From: Elgaria multicarinata webbii
Taxonomy: Eukaryota; Chordata; Lepidosauria; Squamata; Anguidae
Length of the DNA stretch: 64,000 nucleotides
Direction of reading: 5' to 3'
Assembly (NCBI RefSeq): GCF_023053635.1
Contig: NC_086184.1
Coordinates: forward strand, 10,755,379 to 10,819,378
Position numbers and translations under genes: made by a program
Shown: one piece after another, positions 22,906-32,879 of the stretch
Position numbering within the stretch: the stretch's first letter is position 1
Layout: each line of letters starts with the position of its first letter
Notes under the pieces: model-generated
Told to the model about the DNA's origin: nothing
Databases searched by the model: none
Seen by the model: only the letters and a program-made list of their open reading frames with translations

Positions 22906-23275
22906 GGGAAACGGGCTGGCCGCCTCTCTACCCACGCCCTGTGCTACTTTCCCCCCCTCTCGCTGCTAGGGATAGCCTCCATTTTTTCTTTCTCTCTCCT
23001 GCCGATGACTCCCGAGTAGTTCTATTGAGCTGGCTACCTCTCCACCCGCGCCCTGTGCTACTTTCCCCCCCTCTCGCATCGTCTGCAGATCAAATATATA
23101 GCTTCGCTGGGCTATACTCCAGAGCATCTTATATGCGATAATGCGCACGTGCACATTAATAACTGCATTACAAAAAAAAATTCAGGAGATAAATCGCTGT
23201 TGCTGCTGCAGTCTGACGCTCTTTACCTAGAAAATTCGGGTTTATATTCAATGCGGAGCAATCCCGCTATCATAT

Positions 23276-23322
23276 ACCCCTGTTATAAAGGTTTCCCGCC
23301 CAGAAACCTTTATAACAGGGGT
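23276..23322. repeat. Perfect 20-bp hairpin with 7-base loop
   Basis: ACCCCTGTTATAAAGGTTTC (23276-23295), loop CCGCCCA, then the exact complement to 23322. The right arm carries the CAGGGG start of the MITE at 23316. Confidence 0.9.
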
Positions 23323-23410
23323 GAGCAACATGTGGGCTTCCAGATGTTGTTGAACTGCAACTGCCATTATCCTTCGCCATTGACTATTTGGAGGGCCACA
23401 AGTTGCCTAC
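23316..23410. mobile_element. hAT-type palindromic MITE
   Basis: Begins CAGGGGTGAGCAACATGTGG and ends GCCACAAGTTGCCTACAGCT. The TTGAACTGCAACTGCCATTA block is typical of the group. It adjoins the hairpin at 23276-23322. Confidence 0.65.
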
Positions 23411-23633
23411 AGCTGTTTCTGTTGAGGAGAGCTAATGGTTAATAACCATGCATTTCCAGGGAGACACTCCACCTGTAGACCTGGTGGCTCACCGTACCAG
23501 GTAGCTGTCTATTGATCTGTCGGTTCCCAGTTTTAGCTCTGGCATTTCCTGACAATTACGACTGAGGGGCATGTTTTGTTTCTGCACTGCAGCCCAAGAT
23601 TACCCACGCAACACAGATGGTTACAAAGGCTAC

Positions 23634-23764
23634 ACCAGCTTTTCTCAACCTGGTGTTCTCCAGATGTGTTGGGCTACATCAGCCCCAGCCAGCACGGCCA
23701 ATGGTGAGAAATGCTGGGAGTTGTAATCCACAATATCTGGAGGATACCAGGTTGGGGAGGGTGG
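23634..23764. mobile_element. hAT-type palindromic MITE (CAACCTGGTG group)
   Basis: CAGCTTTTCTCAACCTGGTG at the left faces CCAGGTTGGGGAGGGTGG at the right; the arms contain TCTCCAGATG and its partner ATATCTGGAGGA. Confidence 0.78.
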
Positions 23765-23871
23765 CCTTAACTTGAAGCATTTGAACTGCAAGCCTGGGTT
23801 AGAAAGGCATTAATCTAAGAAGAGCCTCTTTCTTCTGAACTCAGTTTCGGCAGGAAGATTCTATGTCTGAT

Positions 23872-24010
23872 CAAAATGGCCATATGAAAAGGAGGACTGG
23901 GCTCCTGTATCTTTAACAGTTACATAGAAAAGGGAATTTCAGAAGGTATGCATGCAGCACCTGGGGAAATTCTTCTTGTAACTGATCCATAGGGCAGGGC
24001 TCCTGCATCT
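23872..24010. mobile_element. Family A MITE, partial and diverged
   Basis: Starts ATGGCCATATGAAAAGGAGG and matches family A for roughly the first 130 bp, then is lost. The right end is missing. Confidence 0.7.
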
Positions 24011-24935
24011 ATGAAGAGGGGAAGTGATAGTCCTTTATTCTAAAGTTATGAATGAACCTGGCTTTGCACAGTTGGAATAGCCTTTGGTTTGATCCAGAGA
24101 AACCTTCAAGCAAATTTACACAGCTGTCAGAGTTGGACACTTTGTGCCCACCCAATCTGAGTGAAGCAATGTCATGGTGCACCCCTAAAGATCCCTGAGG
24201 GAGAGGTTTGTCCCCTCAAATACTTTTGGGGGGAGGGCTGTCCCACAGGAAGAGGGAGGGAGAACCCATATAACTCTGTTACTCGGCCCACTAACCTCCC
24301 CTGGCCTCAAATTGGATGGACTGCAAAGCTATACAATGGTTTGGGAAGTCTGCCACCTAGCGACTGAAGATGCTACTTCATTTTACTAATTAATTGATGC
24401 ATTTTACAAATTAAATAGCCCTGAGGTGCACACCCTTAGGATAGTATGCATGCCAATTTTCAACATCTAGGTTTCACGGCACTGTCAAACAGATAGACAC
24501 TCATCCTCTTTAATTATTGTAGATAAAGATATATTTTCATATCATATAACATAAACCACACACACGCACCCAGAGATGGTTAGATGTATTAAAATAGAGT
24601 GCTGGATTAGAAGGTTAAGAGGATGAAATCACCTGACGAGCTATTTAAATACGACTAAACTCAAGGTTATATGCGTGGGAGTGAGAAAATGTACATCATT
24701 CCTACGGTGGGGAAAGAGCTTAATCCTTGAAAGTAGTTATTTCAAAAATGCCCTAAGGGTCATGGTGAGTAACAAACCCACGATGCATTCCCAGCAATGC
24801 AAATGCTGAACCTAAAAAGAGCTAAACAGTATTTGTGGATCTATAAATAGAGGAATAACTAAAAGGCACAGAGAAGAAATGCTTTACACAGGGATCCCCA
24901 ACAACACGGCACCCTTGGATGTCATAGTGCTCATG
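24011..24935. other. Intergenic DNA
   Basis: Nothing recognised apart from the start of the (ATT)n tail at 24938. Confidence 0.35.
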
Positions 24936-24938
24936 CAA

Positions 24939-24983
<45 letters not shown>

Positions 24984-25447
24984 TCTTAACCGCCTCTCCC
25001 TTTGGATTGAGGCAGGGAACAACATTAGTACAGGAATCAACACATCTTTAAAAACTCTTGATTATACATTGTCTGGGTAGGCCTGCCGGAAAAGGCTAGT
25101 CTTCAAAGCTGCCTTAAAATCACATAGAGAGTTAATTTTACGAATCTTGTCTGGCAGGCCGTTCCACAATCCAGGGGCGATAGAAGAAAAGGTCCTCTGG
25201 GAAACTGTTGTCAGCCTAGTTTTGGCTGACTGAAGTAAGTTCTCCCTAGAGGACCTGAGTGTGCGCGGCGGACTGTATGGGAAAAGGCAATCCCGCAGGT
25301 AACCTGGACCCAAACCATTTAGGGCTTTAAAGGTAATGACCAACACTTTGTACTTTGCCCGGAAACTAACTGGCAGCCAGTGGAGTGATTTTAATGTTGG
25401 GGTAATATGCTCACCCCTAGATGTACTGGTGACAAAGCTCTCCACTC
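24936..25447 (-). mobile_element. CR1/L2-type LINE, RT C-terminal part with (AAT)n tail
   Basis: Minus strand open frame reads HITPTLKSLHWLPVSFRAKY, KVLVITFKALNGLGPGYL, TVSQRTFSSIAPGLWNGLPD and DFKAALKTSLFRQAY, then a tail ending in (AAT)n at 24938-24983. The frame is intact over 127 codons, so a fairly young insertion. Confidence 0.88.
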
Positions 25448-26175
25448 CCTGCCCCTTTCAAAAATATATATTTAATTTTTTAAAAAAACTTGAAAAACAA
25501 TAGGGCGTCAGGTTCTCCTTCCTGGTCCTGAACCTGCCTCCATTCCTCCCCTTGCTCTTTTGCTGAATTTTATATTGTAAGCCTGGGGGTGGGGAGCAGG
25601 GACCTGTCTTCTTGTACATCGTAAGAAATGCCACGCACATGGATGGGGGTACACAAATAGCAATTAATAATACAATAGAGAAAGTATTGCACCCAACATA
25701 GCACAGCCATGAATTTACATGGGTCTTTGTTTGCAAACATTTTCAAACAAACGAGGTGGGTTAGGAGGCAACAGTTGAAATTAGTATCTGTGTTTGCATG
25801 TGTGTGTGTTCAGAGCTATTTCCAGGATCTGTAGCATCTGTGGTGATTAATCCCCTCTAAAAGCAACTGCCGTTCAAAGGAATTCACACTGTGGTGAAGC
25901 CTAACACATGTTCTAATGTCAACTATGAATTTCCAAAGCTCGGGTGCTCCGTTGCTTCTAATATGTAAGCCGGCCAAAGATTACACAACTGGTTTCCATC
26001 CTTGCAAATTGAGGATATATCTAAGTTCTTGATAGATATCCCTATGGGCTTATATAGACAATTAGTAAACATGTATTTTAACACACATGCAAAAGTCATG
26101 CTGATCAAAATCTACAGATATTATCCAGACTACATTTACATTGGTTGGGGGTGGCGTGCTCTAGTGTGTGTGTGT
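25448..26175. other. Intergenic DNA
   Basis: AT-rich, no repeat or gene recognised. Confidence 0.35.
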
Positions 26176-26385
26176 GATATTTATTTATTTATGTATTTAT
26201 TATTAACATTTATATACCACCTAATCTGCCAAATTGCCCTCAAGGTGAAACACAACCATTTAAAACAACAAAACCTTAAAAGAATAAAATCAAGACCATT
26301 AAAAATAGTAAAGTCATGTAAAGCTTTAAAACTTTATATTTTAAAAGGCTAAACTGAAGGCCAAGGGAGTGGGAGCCAGTCGTAG
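26176..26385 (-). mobile_element. LINE 3' tail fragment
   Basis: ATTTATTTATTTATG then CATTTATATACCACCTAATC and GCCCTCAAGGTGAAACACAA, followed by an A-rich stretch. Reverse LINE tail. Confidence 0.65.
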
Positions 26386-26419
26386 ATCTTGGGGGAATGC
26401 ATCGGGGGCAACACAAGGT

Positions 26420-26860
26420 ATCCCACAACACAGTGGTAGAGTACAGACCTGCTTCGCAGAAACTCCTAGGATCCACCCCCAACATCTCCAGGTAGGGCCA
26501 GGAGCAATCTTGCCTGAATTCCTGGAGAGGGGCTGCAAGTCAGCAAACACCAGGGATGCAGAATTTCCAGTCCCAGGACCGAATCTGGCTCACCTGTTGT
26601 CCCAATCTGGCCCTCTACAGTTCTCTAGATGGCCATGCCTCCTTCCACTGGCCCCACCCACTTTTCCCTGACCACTGATTGTTAGATGATTTCCTGTTTT
26701 TTGTGCTGTTTTTTCCCCATTCCTCCGCCCTTTGGCCCCGCCCACCCCTGGAAGGCAGCCCCTGAGAGATTCTTCAGAATGGAATTCAGCCCTCCAACTG
26801 AAAGAGGTTCAATACCCCTGGTGCAGACAATACTGAGCTAGACGAACCAGTATAAGAATG
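26420..26860 (+). mobile_element. tRNA-derived SINE, split by a hAT-like element
   Basis: Head CAGTGGTAGAGTACAGACCT and TAGGATCCACC, then CATCTCCAGGTAGGGCCAGG. After about 26552-26820 of foreign DNA (ends CAGGGATGCAGAATTTCCAG and GAGGTTCAATACCCCTG) the SINE resumes as ACAATACTGAGCTAGACGAA. Confidence 0.68.
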
Positions 26861-27175
26861 TTTTTTATGTTTAGGTTCACCATATCAAAAGGAGGACAAG
26901 GCTCCTGTATCTAACAGTTGTATCGAAAGGGGAATTTCAGCAGGTGTTATGCATGCAGCACCTGGTGAAATTCCCTCTTCCTCGCAACAGTTAAAGCTGC
27001 AGGAGCCCTGATCACTTTTGTATCTGGTCACTCTAGCTATACTCCTGCAGCTTTAACTGTTGTGAGGAAGAGGGAATTTCACCAGGTGCTGCATGTATAC
27101 AAATAACACCTGCTGAAATTCCCCTTTCAATACAGCTGTTAAAGATACAGGAGCCCAGTCCTCCTTTTCATATAG

Positions 27176-28118
27176 GCATTAGCTAGACCTAAGGTTTATC
27201 CTGGGATTGTCCCTGCCTGCTCCCGGCAGGGCCGGTGCTACCATAGAGGCCACTCAGACAGCCGCCTAGAGCGCCAAGCTAAGAGGGGCGCCGCACGCCA
27301 CACAGCACTCATGCGCGTTGTTGGCTGTGAGCCGGCCCGGCCCAAGGATTCAGCTGGGCCTGGGCAGGCAAGATGGCGCCCTGCGCCCGCCCAGCCAAAG
27401 CGAAGCCAGGGACACTGGGTGGGGTGGCTCCACATTCAGACTTCCGCCTGGAAGCCGCCCTCCCAGAGCTGCTCTAGCTGCCCAGACCTGGGAGGCTGCC
27501 GTCAGAAGAAGAAGAAAAAGCACGTGGCAAGCTCGACCCTGGCCCAAGCCAGCCTCTGCCTTACTCCCGAGGAAAGGGCACCGGGTCGCCTCGCCTCTCT
27601 CCTCAAACAGGCCGCGATGACCAGGCAGGCGGGCAAGCGGGACTCTTTCTCCCTTCCCCCAGGAAAGCTAGGGACTTGTGGACTCCTCACAAGGCAAACA
27701 CTCCTGCTTCCCGATCCTGCGCGTGTGGATCAACGGGACTTGCATCTGAGAAAGCGTTGTACCAGGAGGCACCAGTGCGGCCCAATCCGCCTATGCCTCC
27801 TTACTCGGAAGCCTTATTCCCCCGAGTAAACGTGAGGAGGGGATCAGGACGCCAGGCTGCATAGCGGGTTGCATTCACACAGAAGTAAGTCCCGGCGAAT
27901 TCCAGACAGCTCGGTCTCAAATCGAAGTGAGCCAGTCCCAGCTCTCCACCAGTGCACATGTTCAGACTTCTGCGCAATTTGGGGTGGGGGGGTGCAAGTA
28001 GCTTGCCTTGCCTAGGGCGCAAAATAGTCCGGCACCGGCCCTGGCTCCCGGGATATCCTGTGTGTCATTTACATGAACAGGGATGACCCCGGGACAATCC
28101 TGGGATAAACCTTAGGCC
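27176..28118. mobile_element. Family B MITE (TAGCTAGACCTAAGG ends), split by family C
   Basis: Left part TAGCTAGACCTAAGGTTTAT pairs with ATAAACCTTAGG on the right. The element interrupts the right end of the surrounding family A copy. Its exact right end is blurred; part of the usual terminus seems lost. Confidence 0.68.
27227..28043. mobile_element. hAT element (family C, CAGGGCCGGTGC ends)
   Basis: Perfect 12-bp terminal inverted repeats, CAGGGCCGGTGC at 27227-27238 and its complement at 28032-28043. Perfect 8-bp target duplication GCTCCCGG at 27219-27226 and 28044-28051. No transposase-like protein was seen in the 817 bp, so it is non-autonomous. It lies inside family B. Confidence 0.92.
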
Positions 28119-28142
28119 ATAGTCACCCACCCTACTTATGTT

Positions 28143-28782
28143 TCTATGGCCCTTTCCCCAGAAAAGAGAACCCGCAGGCTCCTATTCATCTAGAGATCAA
28201 ATCCGCCACCTCGATGTTATTAACACCATGTTCTGACCATTTGAACCAGTTTTTAAGGAAGGAAGTGTTTCCAGGGCCGAAGGTGTGGCTTCCAGCTTGC
28301 CTTGAGCCCTGTTTTCTCTCTTACTACAACTTAGGAACTCTCAGTTATAAACAAGCAAAACGTCAAACAAAGGAAATGGAACTTCCCTGCAACTGATTAT
28401 ATTTATTTGTATGTGTGTGTGTTTTAAAAAAGAATATTTTTCATTTCCTCAGCATTTTCCGAACAAATGTTTTGCCATCATGAAGTGAAATATCAACCTT
28501 AGCAATGACTTATCACCGGATAAGCTCAAAGCAAACGACTACAGAGACTCCCTTAAAAAGCTCTGCTAGAGAGAATATTTCTTCCCATTTTATTTAATAA
28601 TCCAGCAGCTTAGCGAACTCTTAACAAGTTCCAGTGTTATTTAATAATCTAGCAAGTTGTGTTATCTGAAATAGAAATCCACATTTCATTACTGCAGAAA
28701 TGCTGAATATGACAAGTCCGTTTTCCTTTGCATATTACACCACCAAGTGGATGGAAACATGAGAAGGTGGGTATCCTCTAGA
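28143..28782. other. Unique AT-rich DNA
   Basis: No repeat recognised; the 28440-28700 stretch looks unique and is a candidate conserved element. Confidence 0.35.
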
Positions 28783-28908
28783 ATAGCATTTCCCACTCTG
28801 GTGCACTTGAGGCATGTTGGACTACAACCCCCATCAACTCCTGCAAGCATGGCCAGGGATGATGGAGGCTGTGGCACAACACCTCTGGGAAGCACCAGAG
28901 ACATTAAG
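28783..28908. mobile_element. Palindromic MITE (CAACCTGGTG group)
   Basis: TTTCCCACTCTGGTGCACTT faces GGGAAGCACCAGAGAC; the inner block GGACTACAACCCCCATCA is shared with the group. Arms are diverged. Confidence 0.7.
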
Positions 28909-29046
28909 AAGAGGGGAACTAAGGTAGGTTAAAAATAAATAAATCCCCAAATCAAATTAAAAACAAGCCTCTCGTTGATGCAGTGTAAGTTTGGCAGCCC
29001 ATGTAATAAGACTAGCTAGTCATCAACCCCTATTTGTAATATTTCA

Positions 29047-29268
29047 TACTTATTTATTTAAAGTATTTTTATCCTGCTCCTCAGCCCAGAAGGCTCAGGG
29101 AGAGGCTTATATGCAATCAGTACAAAAAGACAATCTAAAAAGGCACGACACACAAAGAAAAAGGGATGACGAGGGGAAAGGAAAAAATTAAGTAATATTT
29201 CAACAGAGGTAGTAGAATGACCCTGTTTCCCTTCTCATCCCCCTCTGGGAAGGTATTGCCTCCTGCCT
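29047..29268 (-). mobile_element. LINE/SINE-type 3' tail, third copy
   Basis: TTATTTAAAGTATTTTTATC, CTGCTCCTCAGCCCAGAAGG, CAATCTAAAAAGGCACGACA and CCCTTCTCATCCCCCTCTGG. Confidence 0.68.
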
Positions 29269-29486
29269 TATTTTACAACAGTATTTTACTCTTGTTTAGC
29301 ATTTCAATCCCCACCCACGCACCCCGGCTGCCCAGCAGTTTGGAGCAAATCTAGTCTGCATGTTAAGCAGGTAGTTTTGGAAATGGAAATTAACATGTTA
29401 TCTAATGTACTGACAAAACAGAACTTCCTTGAGGCTGGTGCCCACACATTTACCGTGATCCAACTATTTGTTGCAGGGTCCCAGCA

Positions 29487-29880
29487 AGCGAGAACATAAG
29501 AAGAGCCATGTTGGATCAGACCAGAGGTCCATCTAGTCCAGCATTCTGTTCACATAGTGGTCAACCAGCTGCCCAAGTGAAACCCACAAGCAGGACATGA
29601 CTGCAAGAGTGCCCTCCCACCCATATTCCCCAGCCACTGGTGTACCTAGGCATACTGCCTTTGATACTGGAGATGGCATATAGCCATCAAGATTAATAAT
29701 CATTGATAGACTTCTCTACTGTGAATTTGTTCAATCCCCCTTGTTCAATTTGTTCAATTGAATTTGTTCAATTGGTGACTGTCACTATGTCTTGTGATAT
29801 TGAGTTCCATAGTTTAACTATGAGCAGTGTGAAGAAGTATTTCCTTTTATGAGTCCTGAATCTCCCACAGATCAACTTCA
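29487..29880 (-). mobile_element. Dispersed lizard repeat, reverse copy
   Basis: GAACATAAGAAGAGCCATGT, TGGATCAGACCAGAGGTCCA, TCTAGTCCAGCATTCTGTTC and TTGAGTTCCATAGTTTAACT. A local triplication of TTTGTTCAATT lies near 29725-29776. Confidence 0.78.
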
Positions 29881-30065
29881 TGGGATGACCCCATTGGGTT
29901 CTAGTATTATGAGATTAGGAGGAAAATGTGTCCGTCAACTAGTCTACCAAGAAACTCCTGTGTGTTGCAGAGGATTCTGGAATAGGTTCTTTAAACAGCA
30001 CTGGCCAGACATGATAATATTTTCTGCACTGTGGCCTTTCATGAGAACACCCAACACCCATAATA

Positions 30066-30770
30066 TGACTTTGTTGTTGTTTATTCGTTCAGTCGTTTCC
30101 GACTCTTCATGACTTCATGGACCAGCCCACGCCAGAGCTTTCTGGCGGCTGTCGCCACCCCCAGCTCCCCCAAGGTCAAGTCTGTCACCTCCAGAATACC
30201 ATCCATCCATCTTGCCCTTGGTCGGCCCCTCTTCCTTTTGCCTTCCACTTTCCCTAGCATCAGCCTCTTCTCCAGGGTATCCTGTCTTCTCATTATGTGG
30301 CCAAAGTACTTCAGTTTTGCCTTTAATACCATTCCCTCAAGTGAGCAGTCTGGCTTTATTTCCTGGAGTATGGACTGGTTTGATCTTCTTGCAGTCCAAG
30401 GCACTCTCAGAATTTTCCTCTAACACCACAATTCAAAAGCATCTATCTTCCTTCGCTCAGCCTCCCTTATGGTCCAGCTCTCGCAGCCATAGGTTACTAC
30501 GGGGAATACCATTGCTTTAACTATGCGGACCTTTGTTGTCAGTGTGGTGTCTCTGCTCTTAACTATTTTATCAAGATTTGTCATTGCTCGCCTCCCAAGA
30601 AGTAAACGTCTTCTGATTTCCTGTAATCTTTGCACCCAGAAATACAAAATCTGTCACTGCCTCCACGTTTTCTCCCTCTATTTGCCAGTTAAAAAGGCAG
30701 CTGCAGTAGTAACTCCAAAAATACCTCCAGCTGTATACACAATTCTTCTCCACTGCCTCCTGTCTGAACA
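30066..30770 (-). mobile_element. BovB (RTE) LINE, 3' end
   Basis: Minus strand reads RRLLLGRRAMTNLDKIVKSR, VKAMVFPVVTYGCESWTIRE, PWTARRSNQSILQEIKPD, KLKYFGHIMRRQDTLEKRLM and WRGLVHEVMKSRKRLNE, matching the BovB reverse transcriptase C-terminus motif by motif. The end has the AACGAATAAACAACAACAAA tail. BovB is known to have moved between squamates and other animals. Confidence 0.93.
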
Positions 30771-31489
30771 CATGATTTTGTAGAGGTGCAGCCTAACCAG
30801 TTCACCACTTCATGTAAGCTTTTGTAGTCAAGAGCAAACTTCATCAAACACATGACACATCTTCTACAAAACAGGACTTTTCCTCCACGTGTTAGAGAAC
30901 TGTGCACCTTGAAGAACTGTTGTCTGTTCAGAGATTTGCCAGTTTTCATTACAAGTCCTGTACAGATCAATAAATGCTTGTTCTAAACAAAAATCAATGT
31001 GTGATCTTAGCCACCTCTCCAGTAAAGCTAAGTTTGATGGGGGGGGGGGGGTGGAATAGTAATCACAAGAAAATGTCCTCTAGCACTTGAGCGCATCATG
31101 TCTTCTTACGCTGCTGTCCAATAGAATCCATGGACTCAAACTCCCTAGCATTGGGGGGAAAGATAAAGGCTTATATTAGCTGTCACCTACAGATATACAT
31201 ATCTAAATATGTATAGATTTCCGCTATCGTGAATTCAGGTGTTATTTAGGTTGAAAGGAAACCACTGAATTAAAAATAGTGTTTCAGTTTGAATAGGTAC
31301 TCCAATACTTGGATGTTTACATCTATAATATTAGTTAATACAACCTTCCCCAAAAGATGAGGAATTGGACTACAACTCAGAACATCCCCTAGCCAGCATG
31401 GCCAATGGCCATAAGAAGAGGCCACCTTGATTGAGCCAAAGGTCCTTCTAGCGCAGTTTCCTGCTTCCCACAAGCAAATTGGTATTGGA
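30771..31489. other. Intergenic DNA
   Basis: A G run near 31039-31051 and a diverged piece of the lizard repeat near 31412-31480. The 30790-30970 stretch is not recognised. Confidence 0.35.
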
Positions 31490-31690
31490 CAGTGGCTTGT
31501 GGCACCTTAAACATTAACAAATTCATTCTGGCACAAGCTTTTGTGGACACTGTCTGTTTCATCAGATGCAGAACGGGACGGTGTCCATGAAAGCTTATGC
31601 CAGAATAAATGACTTAGCTTTTTAAAGTGCCACAAGGCTTTTTTCTGTTTTTGCTGCAACACACTAACATGACTACCCCTCTGAAAGATG
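31490..31690. mobile_element. Amniote-type repeat with inverted halves
   Basis: CTTGTGGCACCTTAAACATT and CATTCTGGCACAAGCTTTTG face AAGCTTATGCCAGAATAAAT and TTAAAGTGCCACAAG. The tail GCAACACACTAACATGACTA is a motif I know from many reptile repeats; family name not certain. Confidence 0.6.
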
Positions 31691-31739
31691 CTTCCTTAAG
31701 TCTATCTGCACATTCTTAGAAAGTTCTTTTTCCTTGTCT

Positions 31740-31945
31740 CCTTTAAGAATAAGGTGGGGCTGTGTTTTTTTATATAAGAAACTGCTTTCTCCATTTGTCC
31801 ATCTAACCCAAGATTGTCTATTCTGGCTCGTAGCTCATCTCCAAGATCCCAGAAAAGTGCCTTCCTAGAAGATTTTAAGTTGAAGGTGCCAGGAATGGAA
31901 TCTGGAGTCTTCTGCATTTAAAGCATGTGCTCTATCACTGAGGTA
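31740..31945 (-). mobile_element. tRNA-derived SINE
   Basis: Minus strand: CCTCAGTGATAGAGCACATG (A box region), GCAGAAGACTCCAGATTCCA (B box region), then the SINE body towards 31740. Confidence 0.72.
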
Positions 31946-32528
31946 TGGACCTTCTTTCCCACCAAAGGACAAGGGAGTACTCTGCACATGTTCAGAGATA
32001 CTCAGCACACCAGAGGCACCAGAATTTTGGAAAAGGTTGTAAACATGTGGAGTGAAATTAAGAAAGTAAGTAAGGTCATGTGGAGTAAAAGGGATTGGGG
32101 GGTGGGGTGGGGGAATGGCCCAAAGCCAGCTTTGAACTAGAGTCTGAGAACTCATATAACATGAAGTGTGTGAAAATAGGCATTAATATTTTACATGAGT
32201 TTTATTATTTTTTTCCTTTCAGGAACTCTCACTATCCCAGAATCAAGCCTTCCGACAGCTGCAAGTTGGTATGTTTATTTATATGCATTCATTTTTTAAT
32301 CAAGGGAATATATCATAAATTTATATACCATTTAGCCTATCCAAAAATATCTTCATAACCTAATAAGAAAAAAAAAGATAATGAAATGTGATTTTAATAT
32401 AATGCAGTACCATATAATTGGGACATCACCACCTCTGTCCCAAAATTAATCCTCCCTTCAGATATAGATATATACCCATACAACATAATTAATCGCATGC
32501 AATATTAATTTTATCTATAGAGTTAGTA
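31946..32528. other. Intergenic DNA upstream of BRD7
   Basis: AT-rich, no element recognised. Confidence 0.35.
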
Positions 32529-32746
32529 GTGGAGGCTGGTGACTCTGGTGTCAGTGGGGCTGCAAATCCGCTCTGGGTTTGAGTCAGAACCAGTTAGAAC
32601 TCTAAAGGAACAATCCAAGGTACTGAACCTACTTGGGGGATTTAGTTCAGAACCTTGGACAGCACATTTAGAGTTTTGACTAGTTCTGTCTGAAGCCCGG
32701 AGCGGATTTACAGCCCCACTGACATCGGAGCCACCAGCCTGCACTG
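32529..32746. mobile_element. Palindromic MITE upstream of BRD7
   Basis: GTGGAGGCTGGTGACTCTGG and CAGTGGGGCTGCAAATCCGC at the left face GCGGATTTACAGCCCCACTG and CCACCAGCCTGCAC at the right. Arms about 50 bp, then a weaker pairing AAGGTACTGAACC with GTTCAGAACCTT. Confidence 0.8.
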
Positions 32747-32879
32747 ATAACTCGGACTGAACTAGAAAAGAGAGGAAGAAAACCAAGCAACCCGCGACGG
32801 CCCGTCTGAAACAGCGCACTGGAGCCGCTAGGGGGCGAGCTCCCACTCGTTGGGAGTGCGGAGCTTGCCGACGCCGCTC

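Larger units (their letters stand above)
22410..23275. other. CpG-rich block of unknown origin
   Basis: Left end GGGGCTTGTCTATACTGC resembles the GGGCATGTCTACAC transposon end at 11000. Contains CGCGATTTACCGCGAC, a compound microsatellite, a LINE tail, and a direct repeat of about 48 bp (22915 and 23031). No matching right end found. Confidence 0.45.
26872..28134. mobile_element. Family A MITE hosting two further insertions
   Basis: Left end TAGGTTCACCATATC at 26872; right end resumes as GTCACCCACCCTA, finishing at 28134. Flanks TTTATGTT (26864-26871) and CTTATGTT (28135-28142) match at 7 of 8, which ties the two ends together across about 950 bp of inserted DNA. Inside lie family B (about 27176-28118) and family C (27227-28043). 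Confidence 0.82.

Noticed and set aside
22677-23141. Open frames of 154 and 95 codons with Ser-Leu and Ile-Tyr runs
   Set aside because: They run through the (TC)n(TA)n microsatellite; a repeat-driven artefact.
24822-25043. Open frame with a poly-Asn run
   Set aside because: It is the (AAT)n LINE tail read in one frame.
27311-27829. 172-codon open frame
   Set aside because: Lies wholly within the non-autonomous hAT element; no recognisable domain, GC-rich sequence simply lacks stops.
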